From NCBI RefSeq assembly GCF_017744135.1, contig NZ_JAGHQU010000007.1:62001-126000 (forward strand): a stretch of 64,000 nt of DNA, read 5' to 3'. This stretch comes from Endozoicomonas sp. G2_2. GTDB lineage: Bacteria > Pseudomonadota > Gammaproteobacteria > Nevskiales > Salinisphaeraceae. The notes beneath the pieces are model-generated. The model saw only the letters and a list, made by a program, of their open reading frames with translations. It had not been told where the DNA came from and searched no databases. Shown here in pieces: positions 13,932 through 23,156 of this stretch; position 1 is the stretch's first letter, and every line of letters starts with the position of its first letter. Both the position numbers and the translations under genes were made by a program.

Positions 13932-15671
13932 TCAGCCGCCGAGCTGCTCGCTCAAGGTCTCGAGCGCGTCGCGATAGGCATGCGAGTCGGTCAGCGCGAG
14001 AATCTCGCGCGTACGCGTTTTCAGCGCGGCGACGTCGGCACCCATGATCGCGCGCTTGACCTCGAGCACGCTGGCCGGATGCATGGAGAACTCGGTCAGC
14101 CCGAGGCCGAGCAGCAGCGCGGTGTAGCGCTTGTCGGAGGCCATTTCGCCGCACATGGATACGCTGATGCCGGCGGCCTCGCCGGCTTCGATGGTCATGC
14201 GAATGAGCTGCAGCACCGCCGGGTGCAGCGGATCGTAGAGATAGTTGATCTCGTCGTCGATACGATCCATCGCGAGCGTGTACTGAATGAGGTCGTTGGT
14301 GCCCAGCGAGAAGAAATCGCAGTACTGCGCGAGCAGCGGTGCGGCCAGCGCGGCCGCGGGGACTTCGATCATCGCGCCCACCGGCAGGTTGGCGTCGAAA
14401 TCCAGGCCGTCGCGGCGCAGCTCGTCCTTGAGCTCGCTGATCAGGTGGCGCGTCTGGCGCATTTCCTGGATGTTGGAGACCATCGGCAGCATCACCCGCA
14501 GGTCGCCCTCGGCCGACGCCCGCAGCAGCGCGCGCAGCTGGGTACGGAACAGGTCCGTCTCCTTGAGACAGAGACGGATGGCGCGCAGGCCCAGCGCGGG
14601 GTTGCTGGACGTCTTGCCGGTATCGCGGCCGATCGTCTTGTCGGCGCCGAGGTCGAGTGTGCGGATGGTGACCGGCCCGTCGACGGAACGCAGCACGCGG
14701 CGATAGGCCGCAAGCTGCTCTTCCTCGCCCGGCGTCTCGTCGCGATTCATGTACAGGAATTCGGTGCGGTACAGGCCGACGCCCTCGGCGCCGACCTCGG
14801 CCGCGTCCGCGCTGTCGTCGGGCAATTCGACGTTGGCCAGCATACGAATGCGAACGCCGTCGGTGGACAGCGCCGCCTCGTCCTTGAGCATGCCGAGCAT
14901 GCGCCGATAGCGGGCGTCTCGTTTCTGGCGATGACGATAGAACTCGAGCGCCGCGGCGTCCGGGCCGGCCAGTACATGGCCGGCCTCGCCGTCGACGACG
15001 ACGGTCTCGTCGTCGAGCAACATGCGGCGTGCGTTGTGCATGCCCACGATGGCCGGTATGCGCAGGCTGCGCGCCAGAATCGCGGAGTGCGACAAGGGGC
15101 CGCCGTGCTCGGTCACGAACGCGGCGACGCCCTGTTGATGCAGCAGGATGATGTCGGCAGGCGTGAGTTCGTCGGCGACGATGACCGGGGGCGGCGCATC
15201 GTCGGCCTCGCTGGTCTCGATGGTGCGCTCCTGCTTGAGCAGGATACGCTGGATGCGCGCGGTCACGTGGGCGACATCGTCGCGGCGCGTGCGCAGATAG
15301 CTGTCGTCCATCTGGTCGAACACCGCGGTGAGGTGCTCGGCCTGCATCTTCAGCGCCCATTCGGCGTTGCACTGGTGCTTGCGAATCAGTGACGCCACCG
15401 TGTCGGTGAGCGCGCTGTCCTGCATCATCAGCAGATGGGTTTCGATGAACGCACCGATCTCGGACGGTGCGTTGGCCGGGATCTGTTCACGAATATCGGC
15501 CAGCTGGGCGCGCGCGTCCGTGAGCGCGTTCCCGAAACGCTCGACTTCGGGCTCGATGTTGTCGGGCGCGATCGAATACTCGGGGATATCCAGATCGGTA
15601 CCGTGCACGCGATGCACGGCGCCGATCGCGACCCCGCGCGAGACACCGATTGCCGCCAGCCAGAGACTCAT
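13932..15671 (-). CDS. ptsI: Phosphoenolpyruvate-protein phosphotransferase (enzyme I)
   Basis: First step of the PTS: takes phosphate from PEP on a His and passes it to HPr. The 579-residue product has the N-terminal HPr-binding helices, the phosphohistidine segment GGPLSHSAILARSLRIPA, and the C-terminal PEP-binding barrel with GVGLYRTEFLYMNR, FSLGTNDLIQYTLA and SMCGEMASD. The start MSLWLAAIGVSRG was chosen; an in-frame ATG upstream at 15770 would run into ptsH and adds 33 unrelated residues. It lies 34 bp after ptsH. With no sugar-specific EIIB or EIIC nearby it probably feeds EIIA-type regulators. Confidence 0.94.
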   Translation of the reverse strand: MSLWLAAIGVSRGVAIGAVHRVHGTDLDIPEYSIAPDNIEPEVERFGNALTDARAQLADIREQIPANAPSEIGAFIETHLLMMQDSALTDTVASLIRKHQCNAEWALKMQAEHLTAVFDQMDDSYLRTRRDDVAHVTARIQRILLKQERTIETSEADDAPPPVIVADELTPADIILLHQQGVAAFVTEHGGPLSHSAILARSLRIPAIVGMHNARRMLLDDETVVVDGEAGHVLAGPDAAALEFYRHRQKRDARYRRMLGMLKDEAALSTDGVRIRMLANVELPDDSADAAEVGAEGVGLYRTEFLYMNRDETPGEEEQLAAYRRVLRSVDGPVTIRTLDLGADKTIGRDTGKTSSNPALGLRAIRLCLKETDLFRTQLRALLRASAEGDLRVMLPMVSNIQEMRQTRHLISELKDELRRDGLDFDANLPVGAMIEVPAAALAAPLLAQYCDFFSLGTNDLIQYTLAMDRIDDEINYLYDPLHPAVLQLIRMTIEAGEAAGISVSMCGEMASDKRYTALLLGLGLTEFSMHPASVLEVKRAIMGADVAALKTRTREILALTDSHAYRDALETLSEQLGG

Positions 15672-15705
15672 GTCGGCGCGCGGCGATTGCGGGCGAACAA
15701 CACCA

Positions 15706-15975
15706 TTACTGACCTTCGCCGAAGCGGTCGCGCACCAGCTCCTCGAGCGCGTCGAGCGCGGCTTCGGCATCGGCGCCCTCGGCGCTGACGTCGATACGCG
15801 AGCCGCGCGCGGCGGCGAGCATCATCACGCCCATGATCGATTTGCCCGATACCTCGCGGCCGTCCTTGGCGACCCGGATGTCGGCCTCGTACTGCGAGGC
15901 GACGGTCACGAACTTGCTGGCGGCACGGGCGTGCAGGCCGAGCTTGTTGACGATGGCGAATTCGCGGGTGGGCAT
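15706..15975 (-). CDS. ptsH: Phosphocarrier protein HPr
   Basis: Small PTS phosphocarrier of 89 residues. His15 lies in the active motif GLHARAA and Ser46 in the regulatory motif KSIMGVMML, so it can accept phosphate from enzyme I on His and from HPr kinase on Ser. HprK is encoded 1.5 kb upstream in the same run, which makes regulated Ser46 phosphorylation likely. It sits between the EIIA-Man gene (48 bp upstream) and ptsI. Confidence 0.95.
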   Translation of the reverse strand: MPTREFAIVNKLGLHARAASKFVTVASQYEADIRVAKDGREVSGKSIMGVMMLAAARGSRIDVSAEGADAEAALDALEELVRDRFGEGQ

Positions 15976-16023
15976 AACGTGGATCGTATCGGTTGAGAAG
16001 AGAAAGAAGTGCCGGGTGTCGTG

Positions 16024-16419
16024 CTAGCGCTGCGCCTGCGGGCAGGCCATCACGCCGGCGCGGCCGGCCTCGATGGCGGAATCCGCCAGGTCGTCGAGGG
16101 CGAGCTGCGGGTAATTGTAGACGCGCACGAGCATCGACAGATTGATGCCGGCAACCACTCGCGCGGCGTTGCTGCTGGCGGCGCGGGTGGCGATGTTGCT
16201 CGGCGTCGAGCCGAAGGCATCGGTGATGATCAGCACGCCGTCGCCGTCGTCGAGGCGTTCCAGCGCGGCGGCCGCGGCCTCGCTGCGCTCGTCCGGGTCA
16301 TCGTGGCGGTGCACTTCGAGCACCTCCGTGGGCCGTGACAGATCACCGATCATGCCGGTGACCGTCTCGACGAAATGCGAGCCCAGTTTGCCGTGGGTGA
16401 TCAGCAGTACGCCGATCAT
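16024..16419 (-). CDS. PTS EIIA component, mannose family
   Basis: A 131-residue single-domain EIIA-Man protein. MIGVLLITHGKLG holds the phosphorylatable His9, followed by GDGVLIITDAFGSTPSNIA, the conserved second half of the active site. No EIIB, EIIC or EIID partner is in the window, so it is probably a regulatory phosphoacceptor and not part of a sugar importer; that is inference. It lies between rapZ (36 bp upstream) and ptsH (48 bp downstream), an order seen in many beta- and gammaproteobacteria. Confidence 0.9.
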   Translation of the reverse strand: MIGVLLITHGKLGSHFVETVTGMIGDLSRPTEVLEVHRHDDPDERSEAAAAALERLDDGDGVLIITDAFGSTPSNIATRAASSNAARVVAGINLSMLVRVYNYPQLALDDLADSAIEAGRAGVMACPQAQR

Positions 16420-16455
16420 GACCGGACTCCCGTGGGCCGCGCCCGAGCGCGTGCT

Positions 16456-17313
16456 TCAGTGCAGTTCATTGTGTCGTACCAGCGTCTGGGCATAGGTCTC
16501 GCGCAGTCGGCGGGCCAGCTGTTCGATGATATAGACCGAGCGGTGCTTGCCGCCGGTGCAGCCGACGGCAATCGTGACATAAGCGCGGTTTTCGCGCGCG
16601 AAGGCGGGCAGCCAGCGTGCGAGAAAACCGTGGATGTCGTCGAGCATGGCGCCGGTTTCCGGCTGTGCCTCGAGATGCTCGGCGACCGGCGCATCGAGGC
16701 CGGTCAGCTCGCGCAGTTCGGCGATCCAGTGCGGATTGGGCAGGCAGCGCACATCGAAGATGAAGTCCACCGCCTGGGGCAGGCCGTACTTGAAGCCGAA
16801 CGACTGCAACAGGATTGACAGCTCGCCGGTGGTGCCGCCTTCGACCCGGTTGCGGATGATGTCGCGCAACTGATGGATATTGGTCTGGCTGGTGTCGATG
16901 GAGACATCGGCGGTATCCGCGATCGGCTCCAGCAGCTTGCGGTCGGCGTCCACGGCGTCGATGAGCGAGGTGTCGGCATCGGTGAGCGGATGCTTGCGGC
17001 GGGTCTCGGAATAGCGCCGCAGGATGGTTTCCTTGTCGGCGTGCAGGTAGATCACCTCGATATCGATGCCGCCGTCGCGCAGGGCCTGGATCCGGTCGGG
17101 AAAACCCGCGATCTCGCCGCGCCGCGAGCGGGCGTCGATTCCCACTGCCAGCCGGTCGAAGTCCAGGCCCTGGCGGTGCAGCGTATCGGCAGACACCTCG
17201 CTTAGCAGGCCCAGCGGCAGGTTATCGATACAGTAGTAATTCAGGTCCTCGAGCATGTGCAGCGCGACCGACTTGCCGGAACCGGCCAGCCCGCTGACGA
17301 CGATCAGGCGCAT
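16456..17313 (-). CDS. rapZ: RNase adapter protein RapZ (YvcJ family)
   Basis: Nucleotide-binding protein; in E. coli it delivers the sRNA GlmZ to RNase E and is titrated by GlmY, controlling GlmS and so amino-sugar supply for murein and LPS. The 285 residues have Walker A GLAGSGKS at 8-15, YYCIDNLPLGLL, and the C-terminal RNA-binding domain with QSFGFKYGLPQAVDFIFDVRCLPNPHW and IAVGCTGGKHRSVYIIEQLA. It sits 133 bp after hprK. The presence of glrKR and rpoN in the same window is notable because they drive glmY in enterobacteria. Confidence 0.93.
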   Translation of the reverse strand: MRLIVVSGLAGSGKSVALHMLEDLNYYCIDNLPLGLLSEVSADTLHRQGLDFDRLAVGIDARSRRGEIAGFPDRIQALRDGGIDIEVIYLHADKETILRRYSETRRKHPLTDADTSLIDAVDADRKLLEPIADTADVSIDTSQTNIHQLRDIIRNRVEGGTTGELSILLQSFGFKYGLPQAVDFIFDVRCLPNPHWIAELRELTGLDAPVAEHLEAQPETGAMLDDIHGFLARWLPAFARENRAYVTIAVGCTGGKHRSVYIIEQLARRLRETYAQTLVRHNELH

Positions 17314-17446
17314 GACTCACCCTTGCGATGGAAGATGCCCGACGGGCGACGATGCCCGTATTGTGGCGAAGCATTCGACTGCACGCGAGCGCGGCCCTGC
17401 GAGACAGCGCCGGCGCGCGTGGTGAACAGCGCGCCGGATGCCGGAC

Positions 17447-18454
17447 TCATGGCGTGTCCGACGGGGTGTCGGGTTCGCCGGGGCCCATGGCCAGGCGCTG
17501 GCGCTCGGCGAACTGCTCGTCGCTGAATTGCCCTTGCATGCGCAGCAGATGGTCACGACAGGCGGCTTCGACCAGTACGGACAGGTTGTGTCCCACGGCC
17601 ACCGGCAACGTGATTTCCGGGATTTCCACATCCAGCAGCGTGCGTACCGTACGGGTGCCGGTCAGCCGGTCCGGGACGTGGGCGACGCCGGATTCCGGCC
17701 GTACCAGGCGGATGATCAGCCCGAGCTGCTTGCGGCGCTTGATGGCCGCCTCGCCGAACATCGCGCGGATGTTGAGGATGCCCAGGCCACGCACCTCGAG
17801 AAAATCCTGCAGCACCGGCGGGCAGCCGCCGTTGAGATCGTCGGGGCCGAGCAGGGCGAATTCGGGCGCGTCGTCGGCCACCAGCCGGTGGCCGCGGTTG
17901 ATGAGTTCCAGCGCCAGCTCGCTCTTGCCGACCCCGGAGTCGCCGGTAAGCAGCAGGCCGATGGACAGCACTTCGAGAAAGACGCCGTGGACGGTGATCT
18001 GGCGTGCCAACGCCTCGCCGAGGAAATGACGCAGCCGGTAGGCCGCCCGGTGGGCGCTGGCGGCGGTTTCGAAGATCGCGATGCCCGCCGTGTCGAACGC
18101 TTCGCGTACCGGTGCGATGAGCGAGCGCCCATCGGCGACGACGACCAGCTTGGTCGCACCCGAGGTCACGCGGTCGAGCACGTGGCGAAGCTGGTCGGTA
18201 TCAACGCTGTCCAGGTAGCCGGTTTCGGGTTCGCCGATCACCTGGACCTGCGGCGGATGGATGAAGTTGAGATAGCCCACCATCGGCACCCGGCGGCCCG
18301 ACACGCGGGTCGGGCCCAGGGTCGCGCTGCCGCCAGCGGTGGGGGCCGGCCATTGCAGCCCGAGCGAGGATTTCAGACGCGCAAACACGTCCTCGACCGC
18401 GACCCGGCGTGTGGCCAGGTCTTCGTCGAAGAGATCGTCGCCGGACAAGGTCAC
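17447..18454 (-). CDS. hprK: HPr kinase/phosphorylase
   Basis: Phosphorylates and dephosphorylates Ser46 of HPr in the cytoplasm. The 335-residue protein has an N-terminal domain (GGSATLGPTRVSGRRVPMVGYLNF...), Walker A GDSGVGKSE, a following VADDAPEF segment, and the HprK signature region with IIRLVRPESGVAHVPDR and LPVAVGHNLSVLVE. The start is GTG, read MTLSGDDLFDED, 14 bp after the ptsN stop; the N terminus is somewhat longer than in Firmicutes. With ptsH, ptsI and two EIIA genes it forms a regulatory PTS. Confidence 0.92.
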   Translation of the reverse strand: MTLSGDDLFDEDLATRRVAVEDVFARLKSSLGLQWPAPTAGGSATLGPTRVSGRRVPMVGYLNFIHPPQVQVIGEPETGYLDSVDTDQLRHVLDRVTSGATKLVVVADGRSLIAPVREAFDTAGIAIFETAASAHRAAYRLRHFLGEALARQITVHGVFLEVLSIGLLLTGDSGVGKSELALELINRGHRLVADDAPEFALLGPDDLNGGCPPVLQDFLEVRGLGILNIRAMFGEAAIKRRKQLGLIIRLVRPESGVAHVPDRLTGTRTVRTLLDVEIPEITLPVAVGHNLSVLVEAACRDHLLRMQGQFSDEQFAERQRLAMGPGEPDTPSDTP

Positions 18455-18468
18455 GCCGCGGCTGGCGT

Positions 18469-18933
18469 TCAGGCGTCGCCGGTGTCGCGTGCGACCAGAG
18501 TCTTGTGCAGGGTCTCGTCGTCTGCGGCGTCGCGCAGTTCGGCGAGCGCCTGACCTTCGGAAAAGATCTCGGCCAGCTTGCGCAGCAGGTTGAGATGCTC
18601 TTCCGTGGATTTTTCCGGGACCAGCAGGCCGAACACGAGATCGACCGGCTGTTCGTCGTTGGATTCGAAATTGACGGGCTGAGGCAGGCGCATGAAGGCA
18701 CCGATGCAGTCATCGATGCCTTTCATGCGCGCATGTGGAATGGCCACCCCGTCGCCGATGCCGGTGCTGCCGAGTTTTTCGCGGGAAATCAATCCGTTGA
18801 ATATTTCGCTGGCGGTCAGATACGGGGTGCCCTGGGTCAGTATCTCGGCCAGCTGCTCGAGCGCGCGTTTCTTGCTCTGGACGTCGTCGGCTAGACGTAC
18901 ACGTTCCGGAGCGACGATATCGGCGATGTTCAT
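18469..18933 (-). CDS. ptsN: Nitrogen-regulatory PTS EIIA (EIIA-Ntr)
   Basis: EIIA of the fructose/mannitol family acting as a regulator of K+ uptake and other targets according to its phosphorylation. The 154 residues carry His67 in GIGDGVAIPHARMKG and the C-terminal LVFGLLVPEKSTEEHL. The start MNIADIVAPERV is typical; an ORF extension upstream overlaps hpf and is not used. It lies 31 bp after hpf, in the conserved rpoN-hpf-ptsN order. In other gammaproteobacteria ptsO (NPr) closes this group; here HprK and true HPr take that place. Confidence 0.93.
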   Translation of the reverse strand: MNIADIVAPERVRLADDVQSKKRALEQLAEILTQGTPYLTASEIFNGLISREKLGSTGIGDGVAIPHARMKGIDDCIGAFMRLPQPVNFESNDEQPVDLVFGLLVPEKSTEEHLNLLRKLAEIFSEGQALAELRDAADDETLHKTLVARDTGDA

Positions 18934-18964
18934 AAACTTCCTTCTAGACGATGCAGTAAAGCGT

Positions 18965-19291
18965 TCAACCGGCGTCGAGGTTGACGTGCCGCGCCTGCCG
19001 GTTGTGGTGATCCTTTTCCTTTTCCTTGTGCTTGAGCGTCTGCCGATCAAGCTTGTCGACCATGCAGTCGATCGCGGCGTACATGTCCTCCTTGGTGGAC
19101 TCCGCGTGCAGCGTTGCGCCGCGCACCTGCATGGTGACTTCGGCCTTGTGGCGAACCTTTTCGACTTCGAGCACGACCTCGGCATCGATCACGTGATCGA
19201 AATGACGCTCGACGCGTTCCATCTTTGAAGCCACATAGTTGTGCAGGGCTTCGGTCATGTCGATGTGATGCCCGGAGATGTTCAGGTTCAT
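18965..19291 (-). CDS. hpf: Ribosome hibernation promoting factor, short form
   Basis: Binds the 30S decoding region in slow growth and helps form 100S dimers. The 108 residues show the whole HPF/YfiA domain: MNLNISGHHIDMTEALHNYVASKMERVERHF, VEKVRHKAEVTMQV, and AESTKEDMYAAIDCMVDKLDRQ. A charged tail follows (KHKEKEKDHHNR). The C-terminal domain of long HPF is absent, as usual in gammaproteobacteria. It is 42 bp after rpoN and 31 bp before ptsN. Confidence 0.94.
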   Translation of the reverse strand: MNLNISGHHIDMTEALHNYVASKMERVERHFDHVIDAEVVLEVEKVRHKAEVTMQVRGATLHAESTKEDMYAAIDCMVDKLDRQTLKHKEKEKDHHNRQARHVNLDAG

Positions 19292-19333
19292 CGTGTACTC
19301 CTTGTCGGCTTGGGGAATCGCATGAAAGAGGGG

Positions 19334-20788
19334 TCAGCCGGCCTGTCGACGGCGCTCGTGGGAAGGCGCGATCGACAGGGCTTCGCGGTACTTGGCCACG
19401 GTGCGACGTGCCACCTTGATGCCGTTGTCCAGCAGCATGTCGGCCAGCTTGCTGTCCGACAGCGGCTTGCCGGCGGTTTCTGCCGCGACCATGCGCTTGA
19501 TCATCGCCTGGATGGCGGTGGCCGATGCGCTGCCGCCGTCGGTGGTCGACACGTGGCTGGAGAAGAAATACTTGAGTTCGAAGATGCCGCGCGGCGTCTG
19601 CATGTACTTGTTCGCGGTCGCGCGTGACACCGTGGACTCGTGAATCTCGAGCTGCTCGGCCACGTCGCGTAGCACCAACGGCTTCATCGCCTCTTCGCCG
19701 TATTCCAGGAACGCGCGCTGGGCCTCGACAATCGTCTGGGCAACCTGCAGCAGCGTGTCGTTGCGGCTCTTGAGGCTGTTGAGGAAAAACCGCGCTTCCT
19801 GCAGATGCGATTTCAGCGTGGTCTGGTCGGCGCTCTTGTCGGCGCGCTTGATCAGCGCGAGGTACTGGCTGTTGATACGCAGGCGCGGCGCGATGTCGGC
19901 ATTCAGCGAGACCTGCCAGCGCGCGGACTGCCGCGTGACAAAGACCTCGGGCACCACGTAGCTCGATTCGTGGTCGCTGAAGGCTTCACCGGGGTGCGGT
20001 TGCAGGGTCTGGATCAGGGCGATTGCCTGCGCCAGTTCCTCGACCTCGATGCCCAGACGCCGCGCCACCGGGGCGCGATCGCGCGAGGCGAGGCATTCCA
20101 GCGGTTCGTTGTCCACAATGCGCAGGGCGATATCGCGTGCCGGCGTGCACTCGGGCATCTGGTGCAGCTGAATGCTCAGGCATTCCGCCAGCGATCGGGC
20201 CGCCACGCCTGGCGGGTCGAACTGATGCAGCTCGACCAGAACCGCCTCGACCGCGGCGGCGTCGGTGTCGAACTCGTCGACCAGCCGCGCGCTGAGTTCC
20301 TTCCAGTCGTCGAGCAGGCCGTGTTCGTTGATCGCGTCGATCAGGTGATCCGCGATCGCGCGCTGCGTGTCGTCGAAGCGGTGCATGTCCGCCTGCCAGG
20401 TCAGATGCGCATGCAGGTCGGGCGTGCTGGTCAGGTTGGCCTGACGATAATCCCAGTAGTCGTCGTCCTCGCTGCTCGGCGCCGGGGCGGGCGCGGCGCT
20501 GCCGGCGTAGATATCGTTCCAGTCGGCATCGACCGGCAGATTCTCGGGAATCTCGGCTTCGCTGCCGCTGCTGGAGCGCTCGGTCTCGGTGGTTTCGGCC
20601 TTGGTCGCTTCTCGGGTATCGATCTCGCCGTGGCCTTCGTCGGCCTCGAGCATGACGTTGGATTCCAGCGCCTCCTGGATTTCGGTCTTCAGATCCAGGG
20701 TCGAGAGCTGCAGCATGCGGATCGCCTGCTGCAGCGCAGGCGTCATGGTCAGGCTCTGCGAGAGATTGAGGTTCAGCGACTGTTTCAT
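19334..20788 (-). CDS. rpoN: RNA polymerase sigma-54 factor
   Basis: Alternative sigma factor needing AAA+ activators such as GlrR. The 484 residues show region I ([33 protein letters not shown]), which holds transcription until activated, an acidic region II, the core-binding part, the helix-turn-helix ([24 protein letters not shown]) and the RpoN box [10 protein letters not shown] near the end, which reads the -24 element. It overlaps lptB by 4 bp and is followed by hpf. The same window holds a sigma-54 activator and a consensus sigma-54 promoter at 6358. Confidence 0.96.
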   Translation of the reverse strand: MKQSLNLNLSQSLTMTPALQQAIRMLQLSTLDLKTEIQEALESNVMLEADEGHGEIDTREATKAETTETERSSSGSEAEIPENLPVDADWNDIYAGSAAPAPAPSSEDDDYWDYRQANLTSTPDLHAHLTWQADMHRFDDTQRAIADHLIDAINEHGLLDDWKELSARLVDEFDTDAAAVEAVLVELHQFDPPGVAARSLAECLSIQLHQMPECTPARDIALRIVDNEPLECLASRDRAPVARRLGIEVEELAQAIALIQTLQPHPGEAFSDHESSYVVPEVFVTRQSARWQVSLNADIAPRLRINSQYLALIKRADKSADQTTLKSHLQEARFFLNSLKSRNDTLLQVAQTIVEAQRAFLEYGEEAMKPLVLRDVAEQLEIHESTVSRATANKYMQTPRGIFELKYFFSSHVSTTDGGSASATAIQAMIKRMVAAETAGKPLSDSKLADMLLDNGIKVARRTVAKYREALSIAPSHERRRQAG

Positions 20789-21552
20789 AGTCGGAAATCC
20801 TCGCCGAGGTAGACCTCCCGTACCTTGCGATCCGCCAGGATCTCGTCGCCGGTACCGTCGGCGATGACCGCGCCGTCGCTCAGGATATAGGCGCGTTCGC
20901 AGATGCCGAGCGTCTCGCGCACGTTGTGGTCGGTGATGAGCACACCGATACCGCGATTCTTCAAATGCGTGATGATGCCGCGGATGTCGCCGATCGAGAT
21001 GGGGTCGATGCCAGCGAAGGGTTCGTCGAGCAGCATGAACTGTGGCTCGGCGGCCAACGCGCGGGCGATTTCCACACGCCGGCGTTCACCGCCGGACAGG
21101 TTGATGCCCTTGGAATCGGCGATATGCCCGATCGAGAGTTCGTCGAGCAGGGCCGCGAGCTCACGGTCGATATCCGCCTTGGTAAGGCCGGGGCGCACCT
21201 GCAGGATGGCGCGGATGTTGTCCGACACCGACAGTTTGCGGAATACCGAGGCTTCCTGCGGCAGGTAACCGATGCCCAGCTGTGCCCGCGTATGCATGGG
21301 CAGACCGACGAGGTTGCGCTCGCCGAGCGTGATGCGGCCCGAATCCGGCGTGACCAGGCCCACGATCATGTAGAAGGAGGTGGTCTTGCCTGCGCCGTTG
21401 GGCCCGAGCAGGCCCACGACTTCACCCTGGGCCAGCGACAGGCTGACGTCCTGTACCACCGCGCGCCCTTTGTAGCGCTTGCTCAGGTTTTCGGCCACCA
21501 GCCGCTGGCCGGTCGCCGCCGCGGTGGCGGTGCGCGCGGCGGTGCTGCTCAT
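20785..21552 (-). CDS. lptB: LPS export ABC transporter ATPase LptB
   Basis: Cytoplasmic ATPase of the LptB2FGC complex that extracts LPS from the inner membrane. The 255 residues have Walker [10 protein letters not shown], the Q-loop region [13 protein letters not shown], signature [15 protein letters not shown], Walker [14 protein letters not shown] and the switch His in [12 protein letters not shown] short Ala/Thr-rich extension ([17 protein letters not shown]) precedes the family N terminus. It overlaps lptA (4 bp) and rpoN (4 bp). LptF and LptG are not in the window. Confidence 0.95.
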   Translation of the reverse strand: MSSTAARTATAAATGQRLVAENLSKRYKGRAVVQDVSLSLAQGEVVGLLGPNGAGKTTSFYMIVGLVTPDSGRITLGERNLVGLPMHTRAQLGIGYLPQEASVFRKLSVSDNIRAILQVRPGLTKADIDRELAALLDELSIGHIADSKGINLSGGERRRVEIARALAAEPQFMLLDEPFAGIDPISIGDIRGIITHLKNRGIGVLITDHNVRETLGICERAYILSDGAVIADGTGDEILADRKVREVYLGEDFRL

Positions 21553-22082
21553 GACTGACCGTCCCCGTTTTTCGGCTGGATCGTGATGCGTACGCGTTCG
21601 CTGCTGCCGGATCCGCGTTCTGCCTGGGTGCGGCCGGTGTCGACGTTGTGGCGGATCAGCTGGCCGTGTATCTCGTCACCGCCGCGGCGCACCACGGCGT
21701 CGCCGCGTAGCAGTACGGTGGAATTGCTGTTGGTGTACTCGATCTTGCTGGAATTACCGGTAACCACGTCGTCGCCTTCGCGATCCGGCTGCTTGTCCAG
21801 GCGCGCGGGGCTGCCGTCGAGTACGGCCTTCACGTTACCGCGATCGTTGATGCGGGTGATCACCAGGCGATGGCCGGTGAGCGTAAGCCCGCCGCGGGTG
21901 AGCACCACGTTGCCCGTGTAGGTGCTCACGCCTTCCTGCTGGGACAGATCGGCGTCGTTGGATTCGATATGAATCGGCAACGCTTTCTGCTGCGCAAAGG
22001 CCGTGGTGCCGGCCATCAGCACGAGACCGAGTGCGAGAGTGGCGGCGAGGCGCAGCCTACGGCGTGTAGGTGACTTGTACAT
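21549..22082 (-). CDS. lptA: LPS transport periplasmic protein LptA
   Basis: Periplasmic bridge carrying LPS between LptC and LptD. The 177 residues have a signal peptide ([24 protein letters not shown], cleavage near AFA/QQ) and an OstA-type beta-jellyroll ([35 protein letters not shown]...). Its ATG lies 26 bp inside lptC, so the pair is translationally coupled, and it overlaps lptB by 4 bp. Confidence 0.93.
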   Translation of the reverse strand: MYKSPTRRRLRLAATLALGLVLMAGTTAFAQQKALPIHIESNDADLSQQEGVSTYTGNVVLTRGGLTLTGHRLVITRINDRGNVKAVLDGSPARLDKQPDREGDDVVTGNSSKIEYTNSNSTVLLRGDAVVRRGGDEIHGQLIRHNVDTGRTQAERGSGSSERVRITIQPKNGDGQS

Positions 22083-22608
22083 TGTTCAGCAGCCTCAGCT
22101 TGTCCGTTTTCAGGTTGACCTCCATGCCGTCACCTTCGACACGCTGGCCCGGTTCCACCGCGGTCACATGGGCCTCGGTGTCGATACGATCGGCATCGGG
22201 GCGTACCCAGGCATTGTCCGTTGTGATGTCGACGACGTTGCCGTTCGCCTTGGGATGGCGGCCCTTTACGCCATCGTAGAGATAGATGTCGCGCTTGCCC
22301 GGAGGCACGCGGCCATGCTTTGCGGTGACGTCCCAGTAGGTCTTCGTACCTGCCAGGTAGTGTACGTCAATATCCGTCATGCGAGCCGAGTCGTCCGGGA
22401 AGTGCAGGGTCTCGGCCAGCGTCATGCGGTAATCGAGGCCGCCGTTCTCGTTCATCTGATGCACGACGGCTTCGGTCATGTAGTAGTCGCTGTTGTCCGG
22501 CGTCTCCAGCCGCGGCTCGCTCGGCGTGCCGATGGCGGGTGCATCGAGCGCGCGGATGCCGAGCAGCACCGCGGAGATCACGAGCAGGACGGCGACGATT
22601 CTGAGCAT
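22057..22608 (-). CDS. lptC: LPS export protein LptC
   Basis: Bitopic inner-membrane protein handing LPS to LptA. The 183 residues have one N-terminal TM (MLRIVAVLLVISAVLLGIRAL) and a periplasmic jellyroll with SDYYMTEAVVHQMNENGGLDYRMTAE-like strands and the C-terminal [18 protein letters not shown]. An in-frame ATG 60 bp upstream would add residues that reach into the kdsC end; MLRIVAV is the family start. It is 23 bp after kdsC. Confidence 0.9.
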   Translation of the reverse strand: MLRIVAVLLVISAVLLGIRALDAPAIGTPSEPRLETPDNSDYYMTEAVVHQMNENGGLDYRMTLAETLHFPDDSARMTDIDVHYLAGTKTYWDVTAKHGRVPPGKRDIYLYDGVKGRHPKANGNVVDITTDNAWVRPDADRIDTEAHVTAVEPGQRVEGDGMEVNLKTDKLRLLNNVQVTYTP

Positions 22609-22631
22609 GGCCCGGTTCTCCTGATCGGTGT

Positions 22632-23156
22632 CTAGTGCGCGTTTCGCGCGGCGATGATCAGCTCGCACGCTTCGCGGACCGCGCCCTGGCCGCCGTTGAA
22701 GCGGCTGACCCAGTGCGCGGTGTCGATGACATCATCGACCGCATCGGCCACGCAAAGTGCCAGACGTGCCTGGCGCATGAGTCCGAGGTCGGGCAGGTCA
22801 TCCCCCATTACGGCCGCCTGATCGGGGGTGAGTTCCAGCTCGGCGAGCAGGGCTTCGAAATCGAGCTGCTTGTCGCGGCTGTCGAGATAGATGTAGTCGA
22901 TGCCCAGGTCATGCAGGCGCGCCGCAGCAGCCGGCGACGGTCGGCCACTGATCGCGGCCACAGCCACGCCCGCGGCCTGCAGGCGCTTGAGCCCGAGGCC
23001 GTCGCGTACGTGCATGGTCTTGATCTCCTCGCCGTGGTCGTAGAGATAAAGCTTGCCGTCGGTCATCACGCCGTCGACATCGAACACGGCCACGCGCACA
23101 TCGGCGGCGCGCTGCTGGAGCTCGTCGGCGCTGATTGATGTCTTGTCCGTGCTCAT
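22632..23156 (-). CDS. kdsC: 3-deoxy-D-manno-octulosonate 8-phosphate phosphatase KdsC
   Basis: Removes phosphate from Kdo-8-P in the synthesis of LPS inner core. The 174-residue HAD-family protein has motif I DVDGVMTDG with the nucleophile Asp, motif II in AISGRPS, a Lys in the DSRDKQLDFEAL stretch and motif III MGDDLPDLGLM. It has no cap domain, as in the tetrameric KdsC group. It overlaps kdsD by 4 bp, so two Kdo steps are coupled to the lpt export genes. Confidence 0.95.
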   Translation of the reverse strand: MSTDKTSISADELQQRAADVRVAVFDVDGVMTDGKLYLYDHGEEIKTMHVRDGLGLKRLQAAGVAVAAISGRPSPAAAARLHDLGIDYIYLDSRDKQLDFEALLAELELTPDQAAVMGDDLPDLGLMRQARLALCVADAVDDVIDTAHWVSRFNGGQGAVREACELIIAARNAH

